Source: a bacterium (lineage in GTDB: Bacteria > Fidelibacterota > UBA2242). Taken from it: 37,197 nt of DNA. Positions 28,301 to 34,479 of the stretch are shown in pieces. The stretch covers positions 1 through 37,197 of the forward strand of contig JAHJGX010000223.1 in the NCBI GenBank assembly GCA_018824205.1, in the 5' to 3' direction. The notes beneath the pieces are model-generated. The model saw only the letters and a list, made by a program, of their open reading frames with translations. It ran no database searches and had not been told where the DNA came from. The translations under genes and the position numbers were made by a program. Every line of letters starts with the position of its first letter. Within the stretch, counting starts at the first letter, position 1.

Positions 28301-28436
28301 ACGCACAACGTTGGCGGTAAGAAATCGTTGCGCATTTCGAAGCACAAACTTATCAACCCGCTAAGCTGTTGATTAAATGTTATGTCTGTCAAATATAGCA
28401 ATATCCGCGCAATGTTTTTTACCGCGTGTTGGGCGT
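28301..28436 (-). repeat. attC-like site d
   Basis: Arms at 28314-28333 and 28407-28425 are inverted repeats with few mismatches. The right 9-mer gttgggcgt (28428-28436) is the reverse complement of its cassette's start at 29402-29410; it fits the classical GTTRRRY box. The left 9-mer is acgcacaac with an AACGTT core at 28307-28312. Confidence 0.88.
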
Positions 28437-28439
28437 TCG

Positions 28440-29363
28440 TTATTTTTCATTTAATGTCAAAACTACATTTCCTTTTTTATGTCCCGCGTCAACATATTTA
28501 TGTGCATCAACTATCTGTTCAAATGGATAAATTTTGTCAATCACGGGTTTTAGTATTCCTTTTTCTGCAAGTTCTGTCATATAATCCAGTTCTTTACTTC
28601 CTCCTTGTGCATGACCTGAACTGTATACTGAAACAAAACGTCCACCTTCTTTCAATATTTTTTTAGCAATTGATTTATTAATTTTTCCAACGGCGTCAAA
28701 AACAATGTCAAATTTTTCAGATAAGTCTGTTATGTTTTTTTCTTTGTAGTTAATTACATAATCAGCTCCATTATATCTTACTAAATCTATATTCCCTGTA
28801 CTACATACTCCATGAATTTCAGCGCCGTAGTACTTTCCAAGTTGAACAGCAGCAATCCCGACAGAACCTGATGCTCCATAAATAAGCACTTTATCGCCTT
28901 TTTTTATATTTACTTTCTTTAAAAAGTGTAATGCAGTCATTCCACCAAAAGGAATTGAAACCGATTCCTCAAATGAAAGATTCGTTGGTTTTAATCCTAA
29001 TATACAATTTTCTGGTAAGCAAATAAATTCGGCGTTTGCGCCAAATTTCAAATCCAAAGTTCTTGCATATATCTGCTGACCAGTCTTAAACTTATTAGCA
29101 TTTTCACCTATCTTCTCAATCACACCAGAAAGCCATAATCCTTGTATAGGTTTTCTTGGTTTAAAAATACCTAACATCAATCTCATCGGAATGCTAAAAT
29201 ACCAATAGGGAGGATTAAAAGCTCTCATTCTGCAATCACCTGATGTCACAGCAATGGTTTTAATATGTATCAGTACTTCATTTTTTTTAGGAGTCGGTTT
29301 ATCAACTTCAACAAGTTTTAGTACTCCTGGTTCTCCATATCTTGTGGTAAAAATTGCTTTCAT
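28440..29363 (-). CDS. MDR-family quinone oxidoreductase / NAD(P)-dependent alcohol dehydrogenase, cassette 2
   Basis: The 307-residue medium-chain dehydrogenase/reductase has an N-terminal GroES-like domain (KAIFTTRYGEPGVLKLVEVD; VTSGDCRMRAF) and a Rossmann domain with GASGSVGIAAVQLGKYYGA at about residues 165-183. Zinc-ligand cysteines and histidine are not in the classical pattern, so it is probably a zinc-independent quinone reductase-like enzyme acting on small carbonyl or quinone compounds. It is related to RTN4IP1-like proteins. Its stop lies 3 nt outside attC-like site d, so the cassette is almost entirely coding. Confidence 0.9.
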   Translation of the reverse strand: MKAIFTTRYGEPGVLKLVEVDKPTPKKNEVLIHIKTIAVTSGDCRMRAFNPPYWYFSIPMRLMLGIFKPRKPIQGLWLSGVIEKIGENANKFKTGQQIYARTLDLKFGANAEFICLPENCILGLKPTNLSFEESVSIPFGGMTALHFLKKVNIKKGDKVLIYGASGSVGIAAVQLGKYYGAEIHGVCSTGNIDLVRYNGADYVINYKEKNITDLSEKFDIVFDAVGKINKSIAKKILKEGGRFVSVYSSGHAQGGSKELDYMTELAEKGILKPVIDKIYPFEQIVDAHKYVDAGHKKGNVVLTLNEK

Positions 29364-29401
29364 TTTATTCTCGTTCTATTTGTGGAATATGCTCTATAAT
29401 G

Positions 29402-29534
29402 ACGCCCAACGGTGGCAATATGGCATGAAGCGGATTGCGAGGGATTCACTATCAAACCAAGATGAAGTTGAAACGGAGGAAAACCGCTCCAATTAAGCAC
29501 TTCACCGCTTTTTGCTATATTGCGTGTTATGCAC
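29402..29534 (-). repeat. attC-like site e (first after the recombinase)
   Basis: 19-nt arms at 29415-29433 and 29505-29523 are inverted repeats with three mismatches. The right 9-mer gttatgcac (29526-29534) is the reverse complement of the 9-mer at the attI-like site (30234-30242). The left 9-mer acgcccaac gives a GTTRRRY box on the minus strand. Confidence 0.88.
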
Positions 29535-29540
29535 TGGGCT

Positions 29541-30173
29541 TTATTCATTTTTAAGTTTTCTATCGGATAAATATGCAAGAAGGATAAATAATCCATTTGA
29601 AATCAATACGACAGAAGTTCGTAAATAATCATTATGTTTCATTATTTCAGGTTCATCACTAAATATCATTCCTGAGAAACTTGCTATCATTAAAAATAGT
29701 AATACATACGAAAACACATTCCTTTTCCTTACCAACAGCCAACCTATTAAAACAAAAAGTATCTCAATTGCATACGTAAGATATGGAAAATTCCACAACC
29801 CTAATCCAACTTTATATTTTCCAAATAATATCGGCAAATCATTTATGTGAACAATTAAATCAATAAACCAATGTGATAAAACACATAAGCCTAAAATCCA
29901 TGCCCATCTTTTTTTATCCTTAATCCAAAATATTATGAACACAATCAAAGAAATTATTATCGCACCTAATAATGAATGAGAAAAAGGCAAATCTAACTGA
30001 TTCCTAAAAAAAGGATTATCACTCGGATTATAAGATGCCTTTTCAATCCCAAATAAAACAAATGTAAAAGCAACTAAATCCAACAACTGTACTGAAGCAA
30101 ATAACAACCATAGAGGAAGCTCTGGAGCCTTTTTCTTTACCACATATCCTAATCCATAATGTCCGATAAACAT
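29541..30173 (-). CDS. YdjM-like membrane-bound metal-dependent hydrolase family protein, cassette 1
   Basis: The 210-residue protein has about six membrane helices. It shows FIGHYGLGYVVKKKAPELPL at the start, LPFSHSLLGAI near residue 65 and LSHWFIDLIVHINDLPI near 103-119. The spaced histidines and aspartates resemble those of the YdjM/DUF457 group, which is annotated as membrane-bound metal-dependent hydrolases, though activity has seldom been shown. It is the first cassette after the attI-like site, about 60 nt from it, the position usually best expressed in integrons. Confidence 0.78.
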   Translation of the reverse strand: MFIGHYGLGYVVKKKAPELPLWLLFASVQLLDLVAFTFVLFGIEKASYNPSDNPFFRNQLDLPFSHSLLGAIIISLIVFIIFWIKDKKRWAWILGLCVLSHWFIDLIVHINDLPILFGKYKVGLGLWNFPYLTYAIEILFVLIGWLLVRKRNVFSYVLLFLMIASFSGMIFSDEPEIMKHNDYLRTSVVLISNGLFILLAYLSDRKLKNE

Positions 30174-30233
30174 AATTTCTAAATTTTAGTTATTAATATC
30201 ATAAGTCTGCTCGTTGTCACGCTTTTTAGCCTT

Positions 30234-30307
30234 GTGCATAACGTCTGTATATACGTCATTAATTTCGTTTATTCGCCCAAATATGGGTGTATATACGCCA
30301 TATGGCG
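30234..30307 (-). other. attI-like primary recombination site
   Basis: The site lies between the recombinase stop (30309) and cassette 1. The core is AACG at 30240-30243 with outer 9-mer gtgcataac, matched by the far end of cassette 1. On the recombinase side there are two 10-bp direct repeats tgtatatacg (30246-30255 and 30288-30297) and a 12-bp perfect palindrome (30296-30307), but no second attC arm. Core plus direct repeats is the layout of attI sites. The assignment is inferred from structure. Confidence 0.72.
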
Positions 30308-30308
30308 T

Positions 30309-31463
30309 TTATTTTTCCCTTATGTTTAAGTTGTCCAGCGGACTAACTATTTTATCCAGCCCTTTCTTTGTAACATGCGTATAAATTTCTGTCGTTTTAG
30401 AGCTGTTATGTCCTAAAAGTTCTTGAATATATCGCAGGTCAGTTCCTCTTTCGAGTAAATGAGTAGCAAAACTGTGTCTTAATGTATGTACGGTCGCATT
30501 TTTATTTATTTTAGAATTATTCAGCGCTTTCTTAAGAATATTTTGCACGCTTTTCGGACTATATTTACCGCCTTTTTGACCTTCAAACAGCCACTCTTTT
30601 GGATTGTATTGTTTGTAATATTCTCTCAATAATGTCAGGACCCTATCCGATAACAAGCTGATTCGGTCTTTCTTGCCTTTGGCTCCTTTTATGGTAATTA
30701 CTTTTCGACTGGAATCGATATCTGATATTTTCAGATTAATGACTTCACTCAAGCGTAAGCCTGCTGAGTATATCAAATAGATGATGCATTTGTGTTTTAA
30801 ATTTGTGATTTGCCGTAGAATTTTTACGACTTCTTCCTCACTAAGTACTACCGGTAGTTTCTTTTCTTTCTTAGGACGTTGTAAATAATAGGTGCTGGTT
30901 TGTCTGCCTAATACCTTCTCATAATAAAACTTGATGGAATTAATTGCTTGATTCTGATATGAGTTTGATACTTTCTTTTTATTCACCAGGTATAACAGGT
31001 ATTCACGAATCTCTTTTTCAGTTATAGTTTTAGGGTCTCGGTGCGAATAATATTGTAAAAATTGAATAAAATGTGATTTATATGATCTGATTGTGTTATC
31101 ACTGTATCTTTTTAATTTGAGTGTTTCTTCAAATTCTTTAGGAATCTCTATGCTCATCTTCTTAGATATATTCTCAGGTTCTTTCAAAGATTCTAATTGT
31201 GCTTTCGAATTTTCTTTTTGAACAGGTGAATATTCATTGTTCATGTCTTCAGAGGGAAGAAATGTTATCTCATTATTAAATCTGTCATTAAGGAAAACAA
31301 GGTAATCATTCCGGAACGGGATATGCCAGCAATTTAAGGTTTTACTCCATCGTCTATCCGGCAATTCCTTAATCTTTCCGACCAATACCGGGTCATAGTC
31401 AAAAATCAACAAAACTCTTTGCCTGTTATGATGCATCGCTACCTGGGTGCGAATAATTTTCAT
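30309..31463 (-). CDS. Tyrosine recombinase (integron-integrase-like, non-IntI) with extra N-terminal domain
   Basis: In this 384-residue site-specific recombinase, residues 107-195 form the SAM-like core-binding domain and 205-375 the catalytic domain. The catalytic set is complete: Arg237 (AGLRLSEV), Lys264 region (GKKDRISL), His326 and Arg329 (HTLRHSFATHLL), His352 (LGHNSSKTT) and Tyr361 (EIYTHV). The end SPLDNL resembles both Xer and IntI proteins. The 20-odd-residue segment that IntI carries before the HxxR box is absent. Residues 1-70 are an added domain (FDYDPVLV, RRWSKTLNCWHIPF) that recalls the HARP fold of SMARCAL1-type helicases. It is oriented with the cassettes, as in Treponema integrons. 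It is the likely cassette mobiliser, by position. Confidence 0.87.
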   Translation of the reverse strand: MKIIRTQVAMHHNRQRVLLIFDYDPVLVGKIKELPDRRWSKTLNCWHIPFRNDYLVFLNDRFNNEITFLPSEDMNNEYSPVQKENSKAQLESLKEPENISKKMSIEIPKEFEETLKLKRYSDNTIRSYKSHFIQFLQYYSHRDPKTITEKEIREYLLYLVNKKKVSNSYQNQAINSIKFYYEKVLGRQTSTYYLQRPKKEKKLPVVLSEEEVVKILRQITNLKHKCIIYLIYSAGLRLSEVINLKISDIDSSRKVITIKGAKGKKDRISLLSDRVLTLLREYYKQYNPKEWLFEGQKGGKYSPKSVQNILKKALNNSKINKNATVHTLRHSFATHLLERGTDLRYIQELLGHNSSKTTEIYTHVTKKGLDKIVSPLDNLNIREK

Positions 31464-31515
31464 AAGGAATGTTATATATTTTAGGTGATATAATCAAGTT
31501 TAAATTGGCATTGGA
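31446..31515 (-). repeat. Recombinase promoter/start region, copy 1
   Basis: About 70 nt span the recombinase start codon and its upstream region. They recur at 33223-33293 with few differences. The upstream part is AT-rich, with TTGATT and a TATAAC-like hexamer on the minus strand that could act as promoter elements at slightly short spacing. Confidence 0.6.
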
Positions 31516-31551
31516 CAACGCATCACTTGTAACCTGTTGCATTTTCCTCAT

Positions 31552-32124
31552 TTATAGTTCAATACATCCAAAATCTCCGGTCTTCAGCAATTTATTCATT
31601 TCATCCTTATCAAAATGCTCAGGGTCAAATTCTCCGCCTAACCATTCAATATATTCTTCATATTCTGCATGCTCCGGATTCTTTAAAATCTCTAACATGT
31701 CAGAGTAGCCCCAAGCCCCGCCACAATCTTCGGGCGGGCAATTCATTTCCCCTTTTAGACATTCGGGATATTGAAAATTACGGTTATCGGGCAATATCTT
31801 TTCTAAAAGAATCTCATGCTCCCAACCATCTCCAAAGTCATATTCATAAATCAGTTTATCTTTTTCTTTTTTCAAAAAGTAATTCAATTTTATTTTCCGA
31901 TAATCATTTATTGGAAGCTCATCCCAATTATCTTCGAAGGGCAACGAATAAAACTTTCTGTTCTTGATATACTGGTGTAGATGAGAATTTGTCCATCCCA
32001 TTACTGTCTGAATAATCTTATGCAAATCAGGCAGTAAGATATTGGACGGGACTAAAATCCTTCTCCAAATCTTTGGTCTAAACCCTTTTAATGCAATCTG
32101 AATCTGATAAATTTTCTTTACCAT
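31552..32124 (-). CDS. Plasmid pRiA4b ORF-3-like family protein
   Basis: The 190-residue protein matches the pRiA4b ORF-3 / IS1096 TnpR-like family. It has YQIQIALKGFRPKIWRRILV at the start, DLHKIIQTVMGWTNSHLHQY (about 33-52), the hallmark YEYDFGDGWEHEILLEKI (about 93-110) and CPPEDCGGAWGYSDML (about 128-143). The family is common on plasmids and in accessory islands, but its biochemical function is unknown. It lies just upstream of the recombinase (88 nt) on the same strand and may share its transcript. No matched cassette termini were found around it, so I do not call it a cassette. Confidence 0.88.
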   Translation of the reverse strand: MVKKIYQIQIALKGFRPKIWRRILVPSNILLPDLHKIIQTVMGWTNSHLHQYIKNRKFYSLPFEDNWDELPINDYRKIKLNYFLKKEKDKLIYEYDFGDGWEHEILLEKILPDNRNFQYPECLKGEMNCPPEDCGGAWGYSDMLEILKNPEHAEYEEYIEWLGGEFDPEHFDKDEMNKLLKTGDFGCIEL

Positions 32125-32193
32125 GTTTTCATTCTCCTACGGTATTTGCACAGTTCAGTTTTTTGTTATCCGCCGTGCGTTTCTAATTCTAAT

Positions 32194-32289
32194 CTAAAGG
32201 GTGGTACAAATTGTACCCCCTTGCTCAGTTAGTTTCTTTAATTCCTTATTCATAATGTGCGTCACGACCAGGGCGCTAATATTTTTCAT
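32194..32289 (-). CDS. Tiny ORF (31 residues), copy of a repeated start segment
   Basis: An ATG at 32289 opens a 31-codon frame. Its middle (VVTHIMNKELKKL) is nearly the same as in a second tiny ORF at 33151-33240. The nucleotide identity is so high over 33 nt (one mismatch) that recent duplication explains it without protein-level selection. It may be a remnant of a recombinase or cassette leader, and I see no independent proof that it is translated. Confidence 0.3.
   Translation of the reverse strand: MKNISALVVTHIMNKELKKLTEQGGTICTTL
32233..32265. repeat. 33-bp direct repeat, copy 1
   Basis: Identical except for one base to 33184-33216. It lies on the recombinase side of the HigBA cassette, near the incomplete attC-like site, while the second copy lies on the other side. 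Confidence 0.85.
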
Positions 32290-32324
32290 TATACGAATTC
32301 ACCCCGCGTTGCTTATGAGCCTTT

Positions 32325-32333
32325 GTTACCGCT
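32325..32333 (-). repeat. Terminal 9-mer of the HigBA cassette (remnant attC-like site h)
   Basis: gttaccgct is the exact reverse complement of agcggtaac at 33065-33073 on the other side of higBA. This is the same relation seen in the five array cassettes. A full palindrome partner to its left could not be found, so this site may be degenerate or rearranged. Confidence 0.6.
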
Positions 32334-32349
32334 ATGTGCTTCATTTTAT

Positions 32350-32658
32350 TCAGAGTTGCAGTGTCAATTTTAAGTGTCCGCCAAGTCCTTGTTGAATAAT
32401 TTTCATTAATGTCGACAGTCTGATGTCTGATGAGTTGTTTTCGATTCTTGAAATGTAGGATTTATTTGTCCCGCATTTTTCTGCAAGTTCTTCTTGTGTC
32501 ATACCAAGTTTTGTCCTTGCCTCCTCAAGCAATGCTCCGAGGCGAAATGCCTCAAATTCCTGTTCCCATTTCTCACGTTTTTCTGCTCCTCGTTTTCCGT
32601 ATTTATTGTCAAGGAGTTCATCAAATGTCGTGATATTTTTATTTTCTTTCTTTTTCAT
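32350..32658 (-). CDS. higA: HigA-like XRE antitoxin
   Basis: The 102-residue protein has a Cro/C1-type helix-turn-helix at about residues 40-95 (LEEARTKLGMTQEELAEKCG, then NKSYISRIENNSSDIRLSTL). Antitoxins of this type bind their own operator and neutralise the toxin. Its start overlaps the end of the toxin gene by 20 nt, in the toxin-first order characteristic of higBA. It is carried in an AT-rich unit whose ends match in the same way as the array cassettes. Confidence 0.88.
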   Translation of the reverse strand: MKKKENKNITTFDELLDNKYGKRGAEKREKWEQEFEAFRLGALLEEARTKLGMTQEELAEKCGTNKSYISRIENNSSDIRLSTLMKIIQQGLGGHLKLTLQL

Positions 32659-32986
32659 TGCTGTATTCCTCCATTATTTTAATTGCTTTTTCAATCTCTT
32701 TTTTCGGTGTCTTTTGAGTTTTCTTTTGAAAGGCATTTCCAAGAACAACCAAATTTCCTTTGTCGAAAAATGACAATATTCTGTAAATACTACCTCTAAA
32801 TTCAACTCTAATTTCATAAAGACCTTTTGTTCCTTCCAAATGCTTAAAATATTTCACAGGAACTTGTTTTGTCACTCTGATTAAATTCAATGTCCACTCA
32901 ATTTTTGCCTGGACATTGTCAGGTTGTTTGGTGTAAAAATCAAGAAAATAATTTTTATATGCTATTATTTGACGTACAAATTCCAT
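32639..32986 (-). CDS. higB: HigB/RelE-superfamily toxin
   Basis: The 115-residue protein matches the phage-derived Gp49/HigB-like branch of the RelE family. It has KIEWTLNLIRVTKQVPVKYF near residues 28-47, then HLEGTKGLYEIRVEFRGSIYRILSFF (about 48-73), and the lysine-rich QKKTQKTPKKEIEKAI. Such toxins are ribosome-dependent mRNA endonucleases. It is the first gene of the pair, overlaps higA by 20 nt, and starts about 80 nt from the cassette border at 33073. Toxin-antitoxin cassettes are well known stabilisers of integron arrays. Confidence 0.88.
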   Translation of the reverse strand: MEFVRQIIAYKNYFLDFYTKQPDNVQAKIEWTLNLIRVTKQVPVKYFKHLEGTKGLYEIRVEFRGSIYRILSFFDKGNLVVLGNAFQKKTQKTPKKEIEKAIKIMEEYSNEKERK

Positions 32987-33064
32987 ATTGCAAAGTTAAC
33001 TAACCAGACAACATTTTCCGAATATTTTATGTCTTTTCTCTAAAACGGTCATTTTCTTGGCATT

Positions 33065-33171
33065 AGCGGTAACGTTAGTGTATGTCTACTGGTAGTTATA
33101 TATCCACCTTTATTCGAAGACTTAAATGTTACGGGGTGTGTGTTTATCACTTATAACTCCAGGTTATCAAT
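33065..33171 (-). repeat. attC-like site g, upstream border of the HigBA cassette
   Basis: The left 9-mer agcggtaac (33065-33073) with an AACGTT core matches the HigBA cassette end at 32325-32333. Arms at 33089-33100 and 33151-33162 are an inverted repeat with one bulge. The right boundary gttatcaat (33163-33171) would end an earlier cassette, but no partner was found in the window. It is shorter (107 nt) than the array sites. Confidence 0.6.
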
Positions 33172-33240
33172 TGGACGTTTGATTTTCTTTAATCCCTTAT
33201 TCATAATGTGCGTCACAGCCCCGGTGCAAATTATTTTCAT
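33151..33240 (-). CDS. Tiny ORF (29 residues) inside a duplicated recombinase-start segment
   Basis: An ATG at 33240 opens a 29-codon frame beginning MKIICTGAVTHIMNKG. The first residues echo the recombinase start (MKIIRTQVAMH) and the middle echoes the tiny ORF at 32194-32289. It therefore joins two repeated segments. Probably a truncated recombinase-leader remnant; translation is unproven. Confidence 0.3.
   Translation of the reverse strand: MKIICTGAVTHIMNKGLKKIKRPIDNLEL
33184..33216. repeat. 33-bp direct repeat, copy 2
   Basis: Matches 32233-32265 with one mismatch. The two copies bracket the HigBA unit, which suggests a duplication associated with its insertion or recombination between repeats. 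Confidence 0.85.
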
Positions 33241-33293
33241 AGAAAACGTTATATATTTTGGTCGATATAATCAAGTTTAAATTACGCATTGGA
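33223..33293 (-). repeat. Recombinase promoter/start region, copy 2
   Basis: About 70 nt aligned to 31446-31515 with a few substitutions and single-base gaps, including the ATG and the AT-rich upstream block. No recombinase gene follows here. It marks the outer edge of the accessory region. Confidence 0.75.
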
Positions 33294-33588
33294 TATTTGG
33301 GGAGATGATAAGTAATTTTTGATAATATTTTCAGCTACAGGTTTTGGACAACAGGTCAAGGTGCCGAAAACAGCTGACAGATCAGGATTACCAGTAATGC
33401 CGGAATTTTTATGATTTTCATTCAGTAACCTTTCAAAGAAGTTGAAATCTTAATATAAGTGTCATAAATATAAATGGAAGGGTTGGATTATTCCATGATA
33501 AAAAGTGTAAATATTGGTGATAAATCATGTGGAACTTGAATTAATTATTTTAACTTACCAACTGGAAAAATTAAGGGAGTGATATTCA

Positions 33589-34470
33589 ATGAAAAAAATT
33601 ACCGTTTTCCTATTTGTCTTTTCGGTAATCCTGTCCGCACAGGTACGGGTTATGGAAACCCAGGTGCTGGATCTGGGAACCAATACCATTCTGCCGGTGT
33701 TCAGTGATGACGGGAAGTACCTTCTTTTCACATCCACGGAAGGATTAAAGTATTATGACCTTACAAAAAGAACATCTTCCAGGATCGCAGACATGGGGTA
33801 TGATTACAGCATGGATAATGCAGGCAATATCCGTTTCCGTGTGGATTCATTCGACAAGGGATTGCGGCTGAATTCCGTCCTTTTGTACGATATAAAAACC
33901 AAAACCACTACCAAAATACTTGAGAATAAACGACTTGATGTCGTACCTCAAATAACCGATCATGGAGTGTATTATATCGAAAATGAAACAGTAAAAACCA
34001 ACTTATCCAAGTCGGTCTCCAAGTCCAAACCAGTAGTTTTTTCCTACAATCGGAGCCTCTTGCTTTATTCAAACGGGGCGACAAAAATATTGCAACCGGT
34101 GGGGGATGAACAATTTTATATTTGGCCCTCCGTTTCACCGGACAATACACAGATATGTTTTGTTGATAAGAACGATCTGTATATAACAGATCTGAATGGT
34201 GCGATTTATACATTTGTAAAAGAAGCGCGTGCGCCGAAATGGTCGCCAGATGGCAAATGGATTACTTTTATGCGGGATTTCGATGACGGGTATCATTTCA
34301 CAGCATCGGAAATCTTTGTTCTCCGTGTCGCTGACGGAATGATCTTTCAGCTTACTGATACTGCGGACCGTATCGAGATGTCTCCTTCCTGGTCGCCGGA
34401 CGGTACGCAGATCGTCTGTGAAGATGCAGAAAACGATGAATTTATTTTATTTACGCTTGATTTAAGGTAA
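33589..34470 (+). CDS. Secreted TolB-like PD40 beta-propeller protein
   Basis: The 293-residue protein has a signal peptide (MKKITVFLFVFSVILSAQ). Several PD40/WD40-like blade motifs of the TolB type follow: PVFSDDGKYLLFTST (about 40-55), PSVSPDNTQICFVD (about 180-195), PKWSPDGKWITFMRD (about 215-230) and PSWSPDGTQIVCEDAEND (about 263-280). Such propellers bind proteins or carbohydrates in the periplasm. Its length gives only about five blades. The gene is followed 9 nt later by the amidase gene, so the product may help recruit or regulate that enzyme. It is not TolB itself: the TolB N-terminal domain is missing. Confidence 0.83.
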   Translation: MKKITVFLFVFSVILSAQVRVMETQVLDLGTNTILPVFSDDGKYLLFTSTEGLKYYDLTKRTSSRIADMGYDYSMDNAGNIRFRVDSFDKGLRLNSVLLYDIKTKTTTKILENKRLDVVPQITDHGVYYIENETVKTNLSKSVSKSKPVVFSYNRSLLLYSNGATKILQPVGDEQFYIWPSVSPDNTQICFVDKNDLYITDLNGAIYTFVKEARAPKWSPDGKWITFMRDFDDGYHFTASEIFVLRVADGMIFQLTDTADRIEMSPSWSPDGTQIVCEDAENDEFILFTLDLR

Positions 34471-34479
34471 GGGTATAAC

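Larger units (their letters stand above)
25110..31463 (-). mobile_element. Integron-like element: recombinase, attI-like site and five gene cassettes
   Basis: The recombinase gene (30309-31463) is followed, in the same direction, by an attI-like site and five single-gene units, each ending in a 129-136 nt imperfect palindrome. Cassette borders fall at a conserved AACG core on the plus strand. Approximate units are 29410-30241, 28309-29409, 27217-28308, 26209-27216 and 25112-26208. In every unit the 9 bases at the start are the exact reverse complement of the 9 bases at the end, as expected if each was inserted as a circle. The genes are unrelated in function, share strand, and are more AT-rich than the flanks. 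This is seen directly. That the listed recombinase moves them is inference from position. Confidence 0.85.
32987..33588. other. Non-coding edge of the accessory region
   Basis: This stretch of about 600 nt holds attC-like site g, a tiny ORF and the second copies of the two direct repeats. From 33294 to 33588 I see no gene, repeat or hairpin; that part includes the promoter region of the PD40 gene and a GGAG ribosome binding site before 33589. Confidence 0.6.

Noticed and set aside
28280-28345. N-terminal extension of the NmrA-like gene
   Set aside because: The extra codons lie in attC-like site d; the Rossmann fold starts right after ATG 28279, which has AAGGACG upstream.
25110-29534. The intergenic palindromes as plain terminators or REP elements
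   Set aside because: They lack T runs, are 129-136 nt long, differ in arm sequence, and show cassette-specific matching end 9-mers that terminators or REP repeats would not have.
25110-30307. CRISPR array
   Set aside because: Spacing is about 1 kb, repeats are not identical, each interval holds a full gene, and no cas gene is present.
30309-31463. Chromosomal XerC/XerD dimer resolvase
   Set aside because: The extra N-terminal domain, AT-rich composition and place at the head of a cassette array argue against a housekeeping Xer.
31552-32124. pRiA4b-like gene as another cassette
   Set aside because: No pair of complementary terminal 9-mers or palindrome could be found around it.
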